From Lachnospiraceae bacterium UBA7160 (GTDB lineage Bacteria > Bacillota > Clostridia > Lachnospirales > Lachnospiraceae): a stretch of DNA of 30,907 nt. Each line of letters opens with the position of its first letter. The stretch's first letter is position 1. This document shows, piece after piece, positions 24,032 to 30,907 of the stretch. The translations under genes were made by a program, and so were the position numbers. The stretch covers positions 1 through 30,907 of the forward strand of contig DKWE01000123.1 of the NCBI GenBank assembly GCA_002491565.1, read 5' to 3'. The notes under the pieces are model-generated. The model saw only the letters and a program-made list of their open reading frames with translations. It was not told the origin of the DNA and searched no databases.

Positions 24032-26032
24032 ATGAGCGATCGTGATGTAACGGAAGAAGACCTGGTCCTTCCGCCACTTCTGGATACCAGATACCAGATC
24101 CGGTCCTGTGTGCGCTGCACCAGCCAGTCGGCTGCCTACCTTCTGGAAGAGCGTGCAAGCGGACGCACGGTGCTGCTCAAGACAGCCGCCGACCCTCTGT
24201 ATGCCAGATCCCTTACAAATGAAAAGCAGGTTCTTGACCGAATCCACCAGCAGAAGGAGCAGCGTCTGTCTGCATCCTTCCCATACTCGATCTCCCTGAT
24301 GGAGCACAGTGGCATCACCTACTATATCCGCAGCTTCATTCCGGGCCGGACGCTGGAAGAGATCTGCGAGACAAATTATTCCTGCCCCGGGATCGAAGCT
24401 TCCTGCGCCGTGGATTATCTTCTCGAGTTGACAGAGCTGCTTCATTTTCTGCATACGATGGAGCCTCCGCTCATCCACCGGGACATCAAGCCTCAGAATG
24501 TAGTCGTAGATCCCGACGGGGTCTGCCACTTTATCGATCTTGGGATCGCACGCTTTTATAAGGAAGAAGGACAGATCGACACCCAGATCATGGGAACTCG
24601 TGCCACCGCCGCACCGGAGCAGTTCGGATACCGGCAGACAGATATCCGCAGCGACCTGTATTCCATTGGCGTACTGCTGCTCTACTGTCTGACCGGAGAC
24701 TATTCCCTCTCGGAGACGAATCTCCAGGATGTCTCCCCCGCGCTGCGCGCCATCATCAGGAAAGCTACCATGTTCGACCCGGACAAGCGTTATCAGACCA
24801 GCCAGGAACTCTTTCTGGATCTGCTATCGGTCCGCTATCAGACTATGCTGCCGGCTGACCAGACTTCCAAAGAAAAAACGCCATTGCAAAGCGCAGAAAA
24901 AAGCGCTGCGCCGCACTCCAATCCCTGGCGGCTGTTGTCCGCGATTCTCGGCTCAATCTGCATCTGTATGTTTGCCGCCTTCATGGCTCTGTACGGACGC
25001 GAGCAGATCAAGTCGACATACGCCTCGGAGGAAGCATATGAATTCCGGGAACCGCTCATCGAGCAGGCTGTCCGCACTACCCTGAATCTGCCGGAGGCTC
25101 CCATCACAGAAGCCGTACTGCAGCAGGTTACAGAGCTGCATATCATGGGGCAGCAGGTATTTGCAAGTGAGAGCGATTTTGACTGCAACGGGGAATACAT
25201 CTGGGTTCGCGACGATGCCGCGCGAGAGAGTGGACTCTATGAACAGCTCGGTACTATTTCCTCTCTGGAGGATCTCACCCATATGCCGAATCTGAAGAGC
25301 GTTGGTCTGTACCATCAGCTGATATCCGATATTTCCCCGCTTGAAGACACACAGATCGCCGATCTGGGGCTTGGTTACAATCCGCTGACCGACCTCTCGC
25401 CTTTATCCGGCAACACATCGGTCCGCTCTCTGAATCTGGCTTCTCTGGAAATCACAGACCTGAACGTGATCTCTACGCTGCCAAATCTGGAGACCTTAAA
25501 TATCAGCAATACAAAGCTTACCGCCCTTGCCGGTCTGGAAAAGTGCAGTCTTCACAACCTGAACCTGTTCGAGACTCCGGTGGAGGACTATCGCCCGCTC
25601 TGGGACTGCAAATCGCTGGAAGCCCTGCAGCTGACCAGTATCACGGACGAGATAAAGGAACAGCTGGACGGCCTGCCCATACGGGATGTACATATCCACG
25701 CTTGTACTGGCACTACCTTAGCCGAGTTTTCCATCTTCCCGGAACTGGAAGCGCTCTACTATGATACGAACGCGGAAAACAACGCGCTTGATGCTATGCC
25801 GCAGCTTCCGGGCCTGCGGTCACTTACGCTGTCGCACACCTCCGTAGAGAGTCTGAAACCTCTTACCTCGCTCACCTCTCTGGAGACGCTCGGCATCTTT
25901 AGCTGCGACTGCGGTGACTATGACGGACTTGACGAGCTTTCCTCTCTCCAATCCGTCAGCTGTACTGCAAGTCAAAAGGAACAGCTCGAAGCGCTCTATC
26001 CAGAACGAGAGTTTCAGCTTTATTATGAATGA
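24032..26032 (+). CDS. Receptor-like Ser/Thr protein kinase with extracellular leucine-rich repeats
   Basis: 666 residues from the ATG at 24032 (GGAGG 8 nt upstream). Cytoplasmic Hanks-type kinase domain about 20-270: candidate Lys50 in VLLKTA, Glu64, catalytic loop HRDIKPQN (149-156, Asp151), DLG in place of DFG (169-171) and APEQ (194-197). The glycine-rich loop is not recognisable: the segment CVRCTSQSAAYLL has no GxGxxG. One membrane helix follows (about 300-321, LLSAILGSICICMFAAFMAL). The rest is extracellular: a spacer of about 60 residues, then leucine-rich repeats from about 385 to the end (LNISNTKLTAL, LTLSHTSVESLKPL, LETLGIF), of the internalin-like type. It has no PASTA domains, so it is not a PrkC-type muropeptide sensor. 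It probably senses a protein or cell-surface ligand and phosphorylates cytoplasmic targets. Confidence 0.9.
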   Translation: MSDRDVTEEDLVLPPLLDTRYQIRSCVRCTSQSAAYLLEERASGRTVLLKTAADPLYARSLTNEKQVLDRIHQQKEQRLSASFPYSISLMEHSGITYYIRSFIPGRTLEEICETNYSCPGIEASCAVDYLLELTELLHFLHTMEPPLIHRDIKPQNVVVDPDGVCHFIDLGIARFYKEEGQIDTQIMGTRATAAPEQFGYRQTDIRSDLYSIGVLLLYCLTGDYSLSETNLQDVSPALRAIIRKATMFDPDKRYQTSQELFLDLLSVRYQTMLPADQTSKEKTPLQSAEKSAAPHSNPWRLLSAILGSICICMFAAFMALYGREQIKSTYASEEAYEFREPLIEQAVRTTLNLPEAPITEAVLQQVTELHIMGQQVFASESDFDCNGEYIWVRDDAARESGLYEQLGTISSLEDLTHMPNLKSVGLYHQLISDISPLEDTQIADLGLGYNPLTDLSPLSGNTSVRSLNLASLEITDLNVISTLPNLETLNISNTKLTALAGLEKCSLHNLNLFETPVEDYRPLWDCKSLEALQLTSITDEIKEQLDGLPIRDVHIHACTGTTLAEFSIFPELEALYYDTNAENNALDAMPQLPGLRSLTLSHTSVESLKPLTSLTSLETLGIFSCDCGDYDGLDELSSLQSVSCTASQKEQLEALYPEREFQLYYE

Positions 26033-26056
26033 CAGAGCGGATGTTTTTCCGCTCTG
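26033..26056. other. Hairpin just past the LRR-kinase stop
   Basis: CAGAGCGGA (26033-26041) and TCCGCTCTG (26048-26056) form a 9-bp perfect stem with a 6-nt loop. It lacks a downstream T-run, so termination is uncertain. Confidence 0.45.
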
Positions 26057-26111
26057 CCATTCGGATCACTCTGCCGGAAATATCCCAGGGGATACGTTCC
26101 GGCGAATTGAA

Positions 26112-26213
26112 AAGAGGGTGTCGCAAAATGCAGTTAGAGCACAAGCTCAGGTACCTGGCCGATTGGACATGTACCATAGCTTGTAGCTCTCTGCTATTTT
26201 GCGACACCCTCTT
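26112..26213. repeat. 102-bp inverted-repeat element, copy 2 (MITE-like or structured RNA)
   Basis: Perfect 18-bp terminal inverted repeats: AAGAGGGTGTCGCAAAAT at 26112-26129 and its complement at 26196-26213. Same length and internal pattern as copy 1 (inverted orientation). It sits between the 3' ends of the LRR-kinase (+) and the hybrid histidine kinase (-), so it may act as a two-way terminator here. Confidence 0.8.
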
Positions 26214-26262
26214 GTTCCTGCCATTGCAGAAGCTGCTATCCAGCCGTGAAGCATAGCTCTCT

Positions 26263-28815
26263 TTATTTCAGATACCGCTCCAGAATCCGCGAAACCTCTT
26301 TGATATCAATCGGCTTCGCCGTATGCGCATTCATGCCATGCGCCAGGCATCTCTCCTTATCCTCTGAAAATGCATCCGCCGTCATCGCAATGATCGGGAG
26401 AGATGCATCCGGGCGATCCAGACTCCGGATTTGATCTGATGCCTCATATCCGTCCATGACTGGCATCCGGAGATCCATCAGGATCGCATCGTAATAGCCC
26501 ACCTCCGACTTGCGGAACATATCTACACAGATCTGGCCATTCTCCGCCCACTCCAGCTCCAGGCCAATCTCCTGAAGCAGCTCGCTGGCAATCTCCCAGT
26601 TCAGGTCATTATCCTCTGCAACCAGAATCCGCCGGCCCGATAAGTCAATCTCCCTCTTCTGCGTCACAACCGTAGCAACTGTCCCGCCGCCGGTATAAGG
26701 CTTCAGTCCATAATACAGTGTGGATTTGAACAACGGCTTCGACAAAAATCCACTGATCCCGGCTGCCTTTGCCTCTGCCTCGATCTCACTGCAATCGTAA
26801 GCAGAAATCAATAAGATCGGAACATCGTCCCCGAGCTGCCTCCGCAGTTCCCGCGCCGTCCGGATCCCGTCCATTCCCGGCAGCTGCCAGTCTAACAGAA
26901 TCACCTGATAATCTGCATGCCTCTGATGATGTTTCGTCACCATCTGGATCGCTGTCTCACCGTCCAGCGCCCACTCTGCTTTAATACCGATCGAGCTCAG
27001 AGAAGCTACGGTGCTTTCGCAGAGCTGCTGGTCATCATCCACTACCAGCATCGTGATATCCGGAAGCATCATCGCCTCTTCCTGCTCTTCTGCCCGCTCA
27101 AAATCAAGCGTCACGATGAACTCTGTGCCCGCGCCCTGTGTACTGTTTACCTCGATGGTGCCGCCCATAGCGTCCACAATATATTTTGTGATCGCCATGC
27201 CAAGGCCAGTCCCCTCTGTCTTCTGCACACGTTTGCTGTCCTCGCGGCTGAAGGAATCAAAGATATGATTCCTGAACTCCTCTGACATTCCAATCCCAGT
27301 ATCCTTGACCCGTATCAGGATGCGGACATAGTCCGCCCCCTTCGGGGATGCCTCCTCATGCAGAGATACCTCGATGGAACCGCCCTCCGGCGTAAATTTC
27401 ACCGCGTTGGAGGTCAGATTCAGCAAAATCTGATTCAGCCGCACGCTGTCACAGCGCACATTCTCTGAGGAGATATTATAAATAAAGATATTGAACTTCT
27501 GCTGCTTTTCCTTAACCTGCGGCTGTACAATGCTCAAAATGCCATCCATCGCCTCGCGCAGAGAAACTAACTCTACATTGAGCGTCATCTTCCCGCTCTC
27601 GATCTTCGACATATCCAGTACGTCATTGATCAGGCCCAGCAGATGCTTACTGGACAGTGCAATCTTCTTCAGGCAGTCCTGTACCCGTTTGGTATCGTTG
27701 ATATTCGCCAGGGCAATCGCATTCATTCCTACAATCGCGTTCATCGGCGTGCGGATATCATGACTCATATTCGAGAGAAACTCTCCCTTGGAACGGCTGG
27801 CCCGCTCCGCCATCTCCCGCGCTTCGTCCAGCTCCCGCATCTGTCTGCGGTTTATACTGAAATACATCAGGAATATGCCGAGCAATACCAGCACAATCAG
27901 CGCACAGCCCCCAATGAAAACGAACAGAGAGCGATTGCTCAGGCCTTCCACCGCCTCATTCAGGGTGCCATACGGCATCACTGTTACCAGATACCACTCC
28001 GATACCGGAAGGCTCGAACAGTACATCTGACGCCGTTCCCCATACATTTTGATCATCGTCGAATAGTCTTCATCCCGCTCCATATGGTCGCGCAGCTCCG
28101 TGATCAGCTCGTCAGACCCTACTCCGTTGATCTCCTCATAAAGCGCCCCAACCCGGTCAAAATAGCTGTTGCGGACTCCGTCATAGCTGCGGACGACAAA
28201 TTTTCCGTCTGTGCGGATCACGAAAGAATACACCAGCGTATCCTCATCGCCGAGCGAAAGGGTATCTGAAATATACTGGATCGGCAGATTACCTACCAGC
28301 GCGATACACTCCCGCCTGTCCCTCATATCCACTTGAAACGGAACACCCATCACTACAATACGCTCGTCCAGCGCATTCGTCCCCACAGATATCTTCCGCT
28401 GCCCCTTTTTCATAAAATCCAGAAACTTTGTCGAATCCAGCGACACCACCTTCGTCCCGTAGATCATCTCAAAGCTTCCGTCACTGAAATAATACGCGAG
28501 GGAATCAAAGCCGCGCGCCTTTGCGCTGTACTCCAGCCAGCTCCGCAGCTCCTCGCTGTCCTTCTCGCTGTCCGTCGGAATCGTCTCGATCAGGGTGTCG
28601 AGCTGTGTCAGCCGCAGTTCAATCATTGTCTCAAAATGCTCAGAGATACGCTCATTGATACTGGACATGTAGATTTCTCCCACCTGATCGATGGTTTCCG
28701 TACTCTGCCAGTTCACAAAGTTTATCAAATATGCAAAGATGCCGATACACAAAATACATACGCCAATCAGGCTGACAACTAAAATGTGCGTAGTTCTATT
28801 TTGCTTCCGCTGCAT
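26263..28815 (-). CDS. Hybrid sensor histidine kinase with two receiver domains
   Basis: 850 residues. Membrane helix 1 is about 9-33; an extracellular sensor of about 260 residues (Cache-like, with SFVIRTDGKFVVRSY and YCSSLPVSEWYLVTVMPYG) precedes membrane helix 2 (296-319). The HisKA domain has FLSNMSHDIRTPMNAIVG, with phosphoacceptor His352. The HATPase domain has the N-box (LNQILLNLTSNAVKFT) and G-boxes (VKDTGIGMS, GTGLGMAI). Receiver 1 carries LVVDDDQQLC and LLDWQLPGMDG; receiver 2 carries LVAEDNDLNWEIA and LMDLRMPVMDG. Both phosphorylatable Asp residues are present. No DNA-binding response regulator is adjacent, so it is an orphan hybrid kinase likely feeding a phosphorelay elsewhere. 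The ligand is unknown. The ATG has GGAGG. Confidence 0.92.
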   Translation of the reverse strand: MQRKQNRTTHILVVSLIGVCILCIGIFAYLINFVNWQSTETIDQVGEIYMSSINERISEHFETMIELRLTQLDTLIETIPTDSEKDSEELRSWLEYSAKARGFDSLAYYFSDGSFEMIYGTKVVSLDSTKFLDFMKKGQRKISVGTNALDERIVVMGVPFQVDMRDRRECIALVGNLPIQYISDTLSLGDEDTLVYSFVIRTDGKFVVRSYDGVRNSYFDRVGALYEEINGVGSDELITELRDHMERDEDYSTMIKMYGERRQMYCSSLPVSEWYLVTVMPYGTLNEAVEGLSNRSLFVFIGGCALIVLVLLGIFLMYFSINRRQMRELDEAREMAERASRSKGEFLSNMSHDIRTPMNAIVGMNAIALANINDTKRVQDCLKKIALSSKHLLGLINDVLDMSKIESGKMTLNVELVSLREAMDGILSIVQPQVKEKQQKFNIFIYNISSENVRCDSVRLNQILLNLTSNAVKFTPEGGSIEVSLHEEASPKGADYVRILIRVKDTGIGMSEEFRNHIFDSFSREDSKRVQKTEGTGLGMAITKYIVDAMGGTIEVNSTQGAGTEFIVTLDFERAEEQEEAMMLPDITMLVVDDDQQLCESTVASLSSIGIKAEWALDGETAIQMVTKHHQRHADYQVILLDWQLPGMDGIRTARELRRQLGDDVPILLISAYDCSEIEAEAKAAGISGFLSKPLFKSTLYYGLKPYTGGGTVATVVTQKREIDLSGRRILVAEDNDLNWEIASELLQEIGLELEWAENGQICVDMFRKSEVGYYDAILMDLRMPVMDGYEASDQIRSLDRPDASLPIIAMTADAFSEDKERCLAHGMNAHTAKPIDIKEVSRILERYLK

Positions 28816-28930
28816 ACTTCTGTCCTCCGCATTTTTCGATATATTCCATCATATTCCGCTCCTGCAAATACTTGATTATTCTCTTCTGTAATACTTTCGT
28901 AACAGTTCTCAAAATCCAAATAGTAGTAAG

Positions 28931-28959
28931 ATTATACTATAGAATTCATGGCATTTCAA
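28931..28959 (-). promoter_or_regulatory. Sigma-A promoter of the hybrid histidine kinase
   Basis: On the minus strand TTGAAA (complement of 28954-28959), 17 bp, TATAAT (complement of 28931-28936). Leader about 108 nt. Confidence 0.75.
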
Positions 28960-29077
28960 CCAAAACTTGCATGACCACCTTACGATTCTACTTTTCCTGT
29001 CACTGTTCACGCCCAGTGCCATTTACTTAACGCTCCCCGGATGATGATGAACGAAGCATTCATGTCTGCTGGCGCAG

Positions 29078-29104
29078 AAAAAAAGGGAGCCGCAGTCGGC
29101 TCCC
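29078..29104 (-). terminator. Rho-independent terminator of the M55 peptidase gene
   Basis: GGGAGCCG (29085-29092) and CGGCTCCC (29097-29104) with a 4-nt loop and seven Ts on the minus strand. It starts directly after the stop codon. The 29000-29022 stretch has a TCACTGTTCACGCC motif like the palindromic element ends. Confidence 0.9.
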
Positions 29105-29105
29105 T

Positions 29106-29861
29106 CTATGCGTACTCCTTTAAGTATTGCGCCCAGCATTCCAGAACTGTATCTCCGCGGCAAATTACCGTTTCTTTGCCGGTACGGTGTATTTTCATCG
29201 TGATGGGCCCCGGAATACAGAACGGAACTGCTCTGCTTCCCTGACTGGCGACGGCTCTTGCCATGGCATAGATCTCCTTTTGTGTCTCATTTACCGGCCT
29301 GCACAGTGCGCCAAACTCGCTCAGGGATTCCTTGACCGGTACGGCAGCGACTCCGGGCACAAGCATTTCCGCCTCCCTGACTCCCGCAGAATCTCCGGTC
29401 ATCATCACCAGCGGCACGCCCAATTCTCCGGCAATGGCCGCCTCATTCCCGATCTCCCCGACAGAACGGCCGTTGATCTCAATATCACAGATATCCAGGC
29501 TGTACGAATGATTCAGCAGGCAGCCGCTGCTTCCCGCTTTTGCGTGAAAGCCAAGCAGGATCAGCCCTGTGCAGTCCCGTGTAAGCCCTCCTGCCCAGTC
29601 CTTTTGATAGGGTGACTTGCCTGCAAAAACATGTACACACGCAGGCAGATCATCCAGTTCAATATTTCTTCCATAATAATGTTCATCATACAGAAGAATC
29701 TCGTCTGCGCCGCCATCCCGCAAGCCATACACCAGCGCGCGCAGATCTGACATAAAATAACGCCGTCCTTCCGCATATTCTCTGCTGCCAGGCTCTGCCT
29801 GCTCATAGGAAACAATTCCGCTTGCGCCCTCCATATCTGTGCGCACTACATATTTTTTCAT
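29106..29861 (-). CDS. M55-family D-aminopeptidase (DppA-like)
   Basis: 251 residues. Family hallmarks and metal ligands line up with DppA: TDMEG (Asp9, Glu11), YDEHYYG (His61), LLGFHAKAG (His106) and VGEIGNEAAIAGELGVP (Glu136). The pattern GDSAGVREAEMLVPGV matches the family C-terminal half. It is a self-compartmentalising zinc aminopeptidase; DppA in B. subtilis cleaves D-Ala-D-Ala and related peptides. A role in recycling cell-wall or D-amino-acid peptides is an inference from the family. The ATG has GGGAGG. It lies downstream of the TIM-barrel gene (106-nt gap with a 10-bp stem at 29894-29924) and probably shares its transcript. Confidence 0.9.
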   Translation of the reverse strand: MKKYVVRTDMEGASGIVSYEQAEPGSREYAEGRRYFMSDLRALVYGLRDGGADEILLYDEHYYGRNIELDDLPACVHVFAGKSPYQKDWAGGLTRDCTGLILLGFHAKAGSSGCLLNHSYSLDICDIEINGRSVGEIGNEAAIAGELGVPLVMMTGDSAGVREAEMLVPGVAAVPVKESLSEFGALCRPVNETQKEIYAMARAVASQGSRAVPFCIPGPITMKIHRTGKETVICRGDTVLECWAQYLKEYA

Positions 29862-29893
29862 GATGCCCTCCCATCCAGGCTTTTCTCCTCAAT

Positions 29894-29924
29894 CCGCAGG
29901 CGCTCTGTATCCGGGCGCCTGCGG
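29894..29924. other. Strong hairpin between the isomerase and M55 peptidase genes
   Basis: CCGCAGGCGC (29894-29903) and its complement (29915-29924), 11-nt loop, no T-run. It could protect or process the mRNA, or weakly attenuate the downstream peptidase. Confidence 0.5.
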
Positions 29925-29967
29925 AACGCTATTTCCCTTTGCCCCCTCCACACAAGCAGCCTTTCCA

Positions 29968-30807
29968 TTACACAAAAGACAGCTGGTTCCGGATATAATG
30001 GAGCGACAGCTCAAGCTCCTTATAAATATCGCCATCATAGGCACTGTCGTGATCTGCCACATACCAGACGGGCCGGATATGCTCCTCACACCACGGAAGA
30101 ATCGACGCCCAGTCCATCACACCATAGCCAGTCGGACGGAAGCGGAACGGCTGAGTCTGATCCAGCTTCGCTGCCCCTGCACGATAATAATCCTTCAGGT
30201 GGACGATCTCTATCCGGTTCTGATACTTCTCCAGCGCGCGCATCGGATCATATCCGCCGATCGCCATCCAGCCCAGATCCGGCTCAAACAGTACCTCCTC
30301 CGAAACATGCCGGAGCACATAATCCATCCGGTATTCTCCGTCCGCCATATTGGTATACTCATAATTGTGATTGTGATACTGAAGCTTCATCCCATGCTTC
30401 TTTGCCAGTGCCGCCGCGCGGTTAATCTGATCGAATAATCCTTCCGTTGGGAACGCAGACGACACACACAGGCCGATATACTCGCAGCCGATTGCACGAA
30501 TGTATTCCATTACCTGATCCGGCGTCTCTCCCTGCGTCTTCATAATCGGATTCAGCTTGCTCCACTCGCGGAGTTCCCCCGCCGGCGGCTCACAGAGCAT
30601 ATCCGAAGGTATCGCAAAGCAGCCGTACGCCTGCAGCCTGGCCTCGTCACACGCCTGGCGAAGCTCCCCGGCGCTCTTCCCAAAGAATCCGGTAATCTCA
30701 ATCCCGTCATAGCCTATTTCATGGATGCGCTTTACGGTACCGGAAAAGTCCTTCTCCAGTTCCTCGCGCAAGATATACCCAGGGCATCCAATTTTTACGT
30801 TTCGCAT
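29968..30807 (-). CDS. Xylose-isomerase-like TIM-barrel protein (sugar phosphate isomerase/epimerase family)
   Basis: 279 residues from the ATG at 30807, which has AGGAGGAGG upstream; the longer frame to 30864 is not favoured. Typical AP_endonuc_2 barrel features: GYDGIEITGFFG (strand 2), YIGLCVSSAFP, LQYHNHNYEY, the metal-site strand LFEPDLGWM (Glu and Asp), IEIVHLKDYY (His) and VADHD near the C-terminus. The family includes inosose dehydratases and ketose epimerases; I cannot pick one. Its operon partner is an M55 peptidase, which does not point to a known sugar pathway. Confidence 0.85.
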   Translation of the reverse strand: MRNVKIGCPGYILREELEKDFSGTVKRIHEIGYDGIEITGFFGKSAGELRQACDEARLQAYGCFAIPSDMLCEPPAGELREWSKLNPIMKTQGETPDQVMEYIRAIGCEYIGLCVSSAFPTEGLFDQINRAAALAKKHGMKLQYHNHNYEYTNMADGEYRMDYVLRHVSEEVLFEPDLGWMAIGGYDPMRALEKYQNRIEIVHLKDYYRAGAAKLDQTQPFRFRPTGYGVMDWASILPWCEEHIRPVWYVADHDSAYDGDIYKELELSLHYIRNQLSFV

Positions 30808-30862
30808 AATTCCTCCTCCTGCACATTTGCTGCGCTCTGCCCCCTGTCCTTCCAAAACCTTC

Positions 30863-30881
30863 ATGCCTGCTTCGCAGGCAT
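30863..30881. other. Short perfect hairpin upstream of the isomerase gene
   Basis: ATGCCTGC and its complement with a 3-nt loop TTC. No T-run; function unknown. Confidence 0.35.
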
Positions 30882-30907
30882 CCCCACAGATATAAGTCCA
30901 CGAATTG

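Overview
This window looks like the chromosome of a gut-type clostridium, most likely Lachnospiraceae. The evidence is a SpoVT-like sporulation regulator, AGGAGG-type ribosome binding sites, sigma-A promoters with 17-bp spacing, and a secreted protein with clostridial-style Cys-x-x-Cys and Ig-like C-terminal repeats. I assign no species. All calls rest on reading the sequence; no database search was run.

Layout. (1) 1-4780, minus strand: two long serine recombinases in tandem, preceded by a small ORF that overlaps the second one, with a terminator-like hairpin at the left edge. This looks like the recombination module or remnant of an integrated element. (2) 4930-12020: chromosomal genes, comprising a small-multidrug-export family membrane protein, a GNAT acetyltransferase, a shikimate-kinase-like P-loop kinase with altered substrate motifs, a MATE exporter, a small MGMT-family protein, a secreted SGNH hydrolase with cell-wall-binding-type repeats, and an acyl-ACP thioesterase/CvfB-like operon. 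(3) 12220-16050: two divergent tRNA genes (Gln-CTG and Thr-GGT), a TRIC/UPF0126 membrane protein, a 35-bp tandem repeat array abutting spoVT, and nicotinate phosphoribosyltransferase. (4) 16310-23160: one giant secreted repeat protein of about 2258 residues. (5) 23440-28960: a helix-turn-helix protein plus a receptor-like Ser/Thr kinase with an outward-facing leucine-rich-repeat domain, then a convergent hybrid histidine kinase carrying two receiver domains. (6) 29070-30810: an M55 D-aminopeptidase and a TIM-barrel sugar isomerase/epimerase.

The right half (16-29 kb) is rich in surface and signalling functions. The giant secreted protein and the HTH/LRR-kinase pair are divergently transcribed from one 394-bp intergenic region, so they could be functionally linked, though this is inference. 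Two non-coding repeat families stand out. One is a 102-bp element with 18-bp perfect terminal inverted repeats, present twice, 11.7 kb apart in opposite orientation, with matching changes in both arms. The other is a family of structured palindromic intergenic sequences (6.9 kb, 12.1 kb, possibly 29.0 kb). The strongest candidates for something undescribed are the LRR receptor kinase with its HTH partner, the 102-bp element family, and the 35-bp array that appears to have grown from the 3' end of spoVT.
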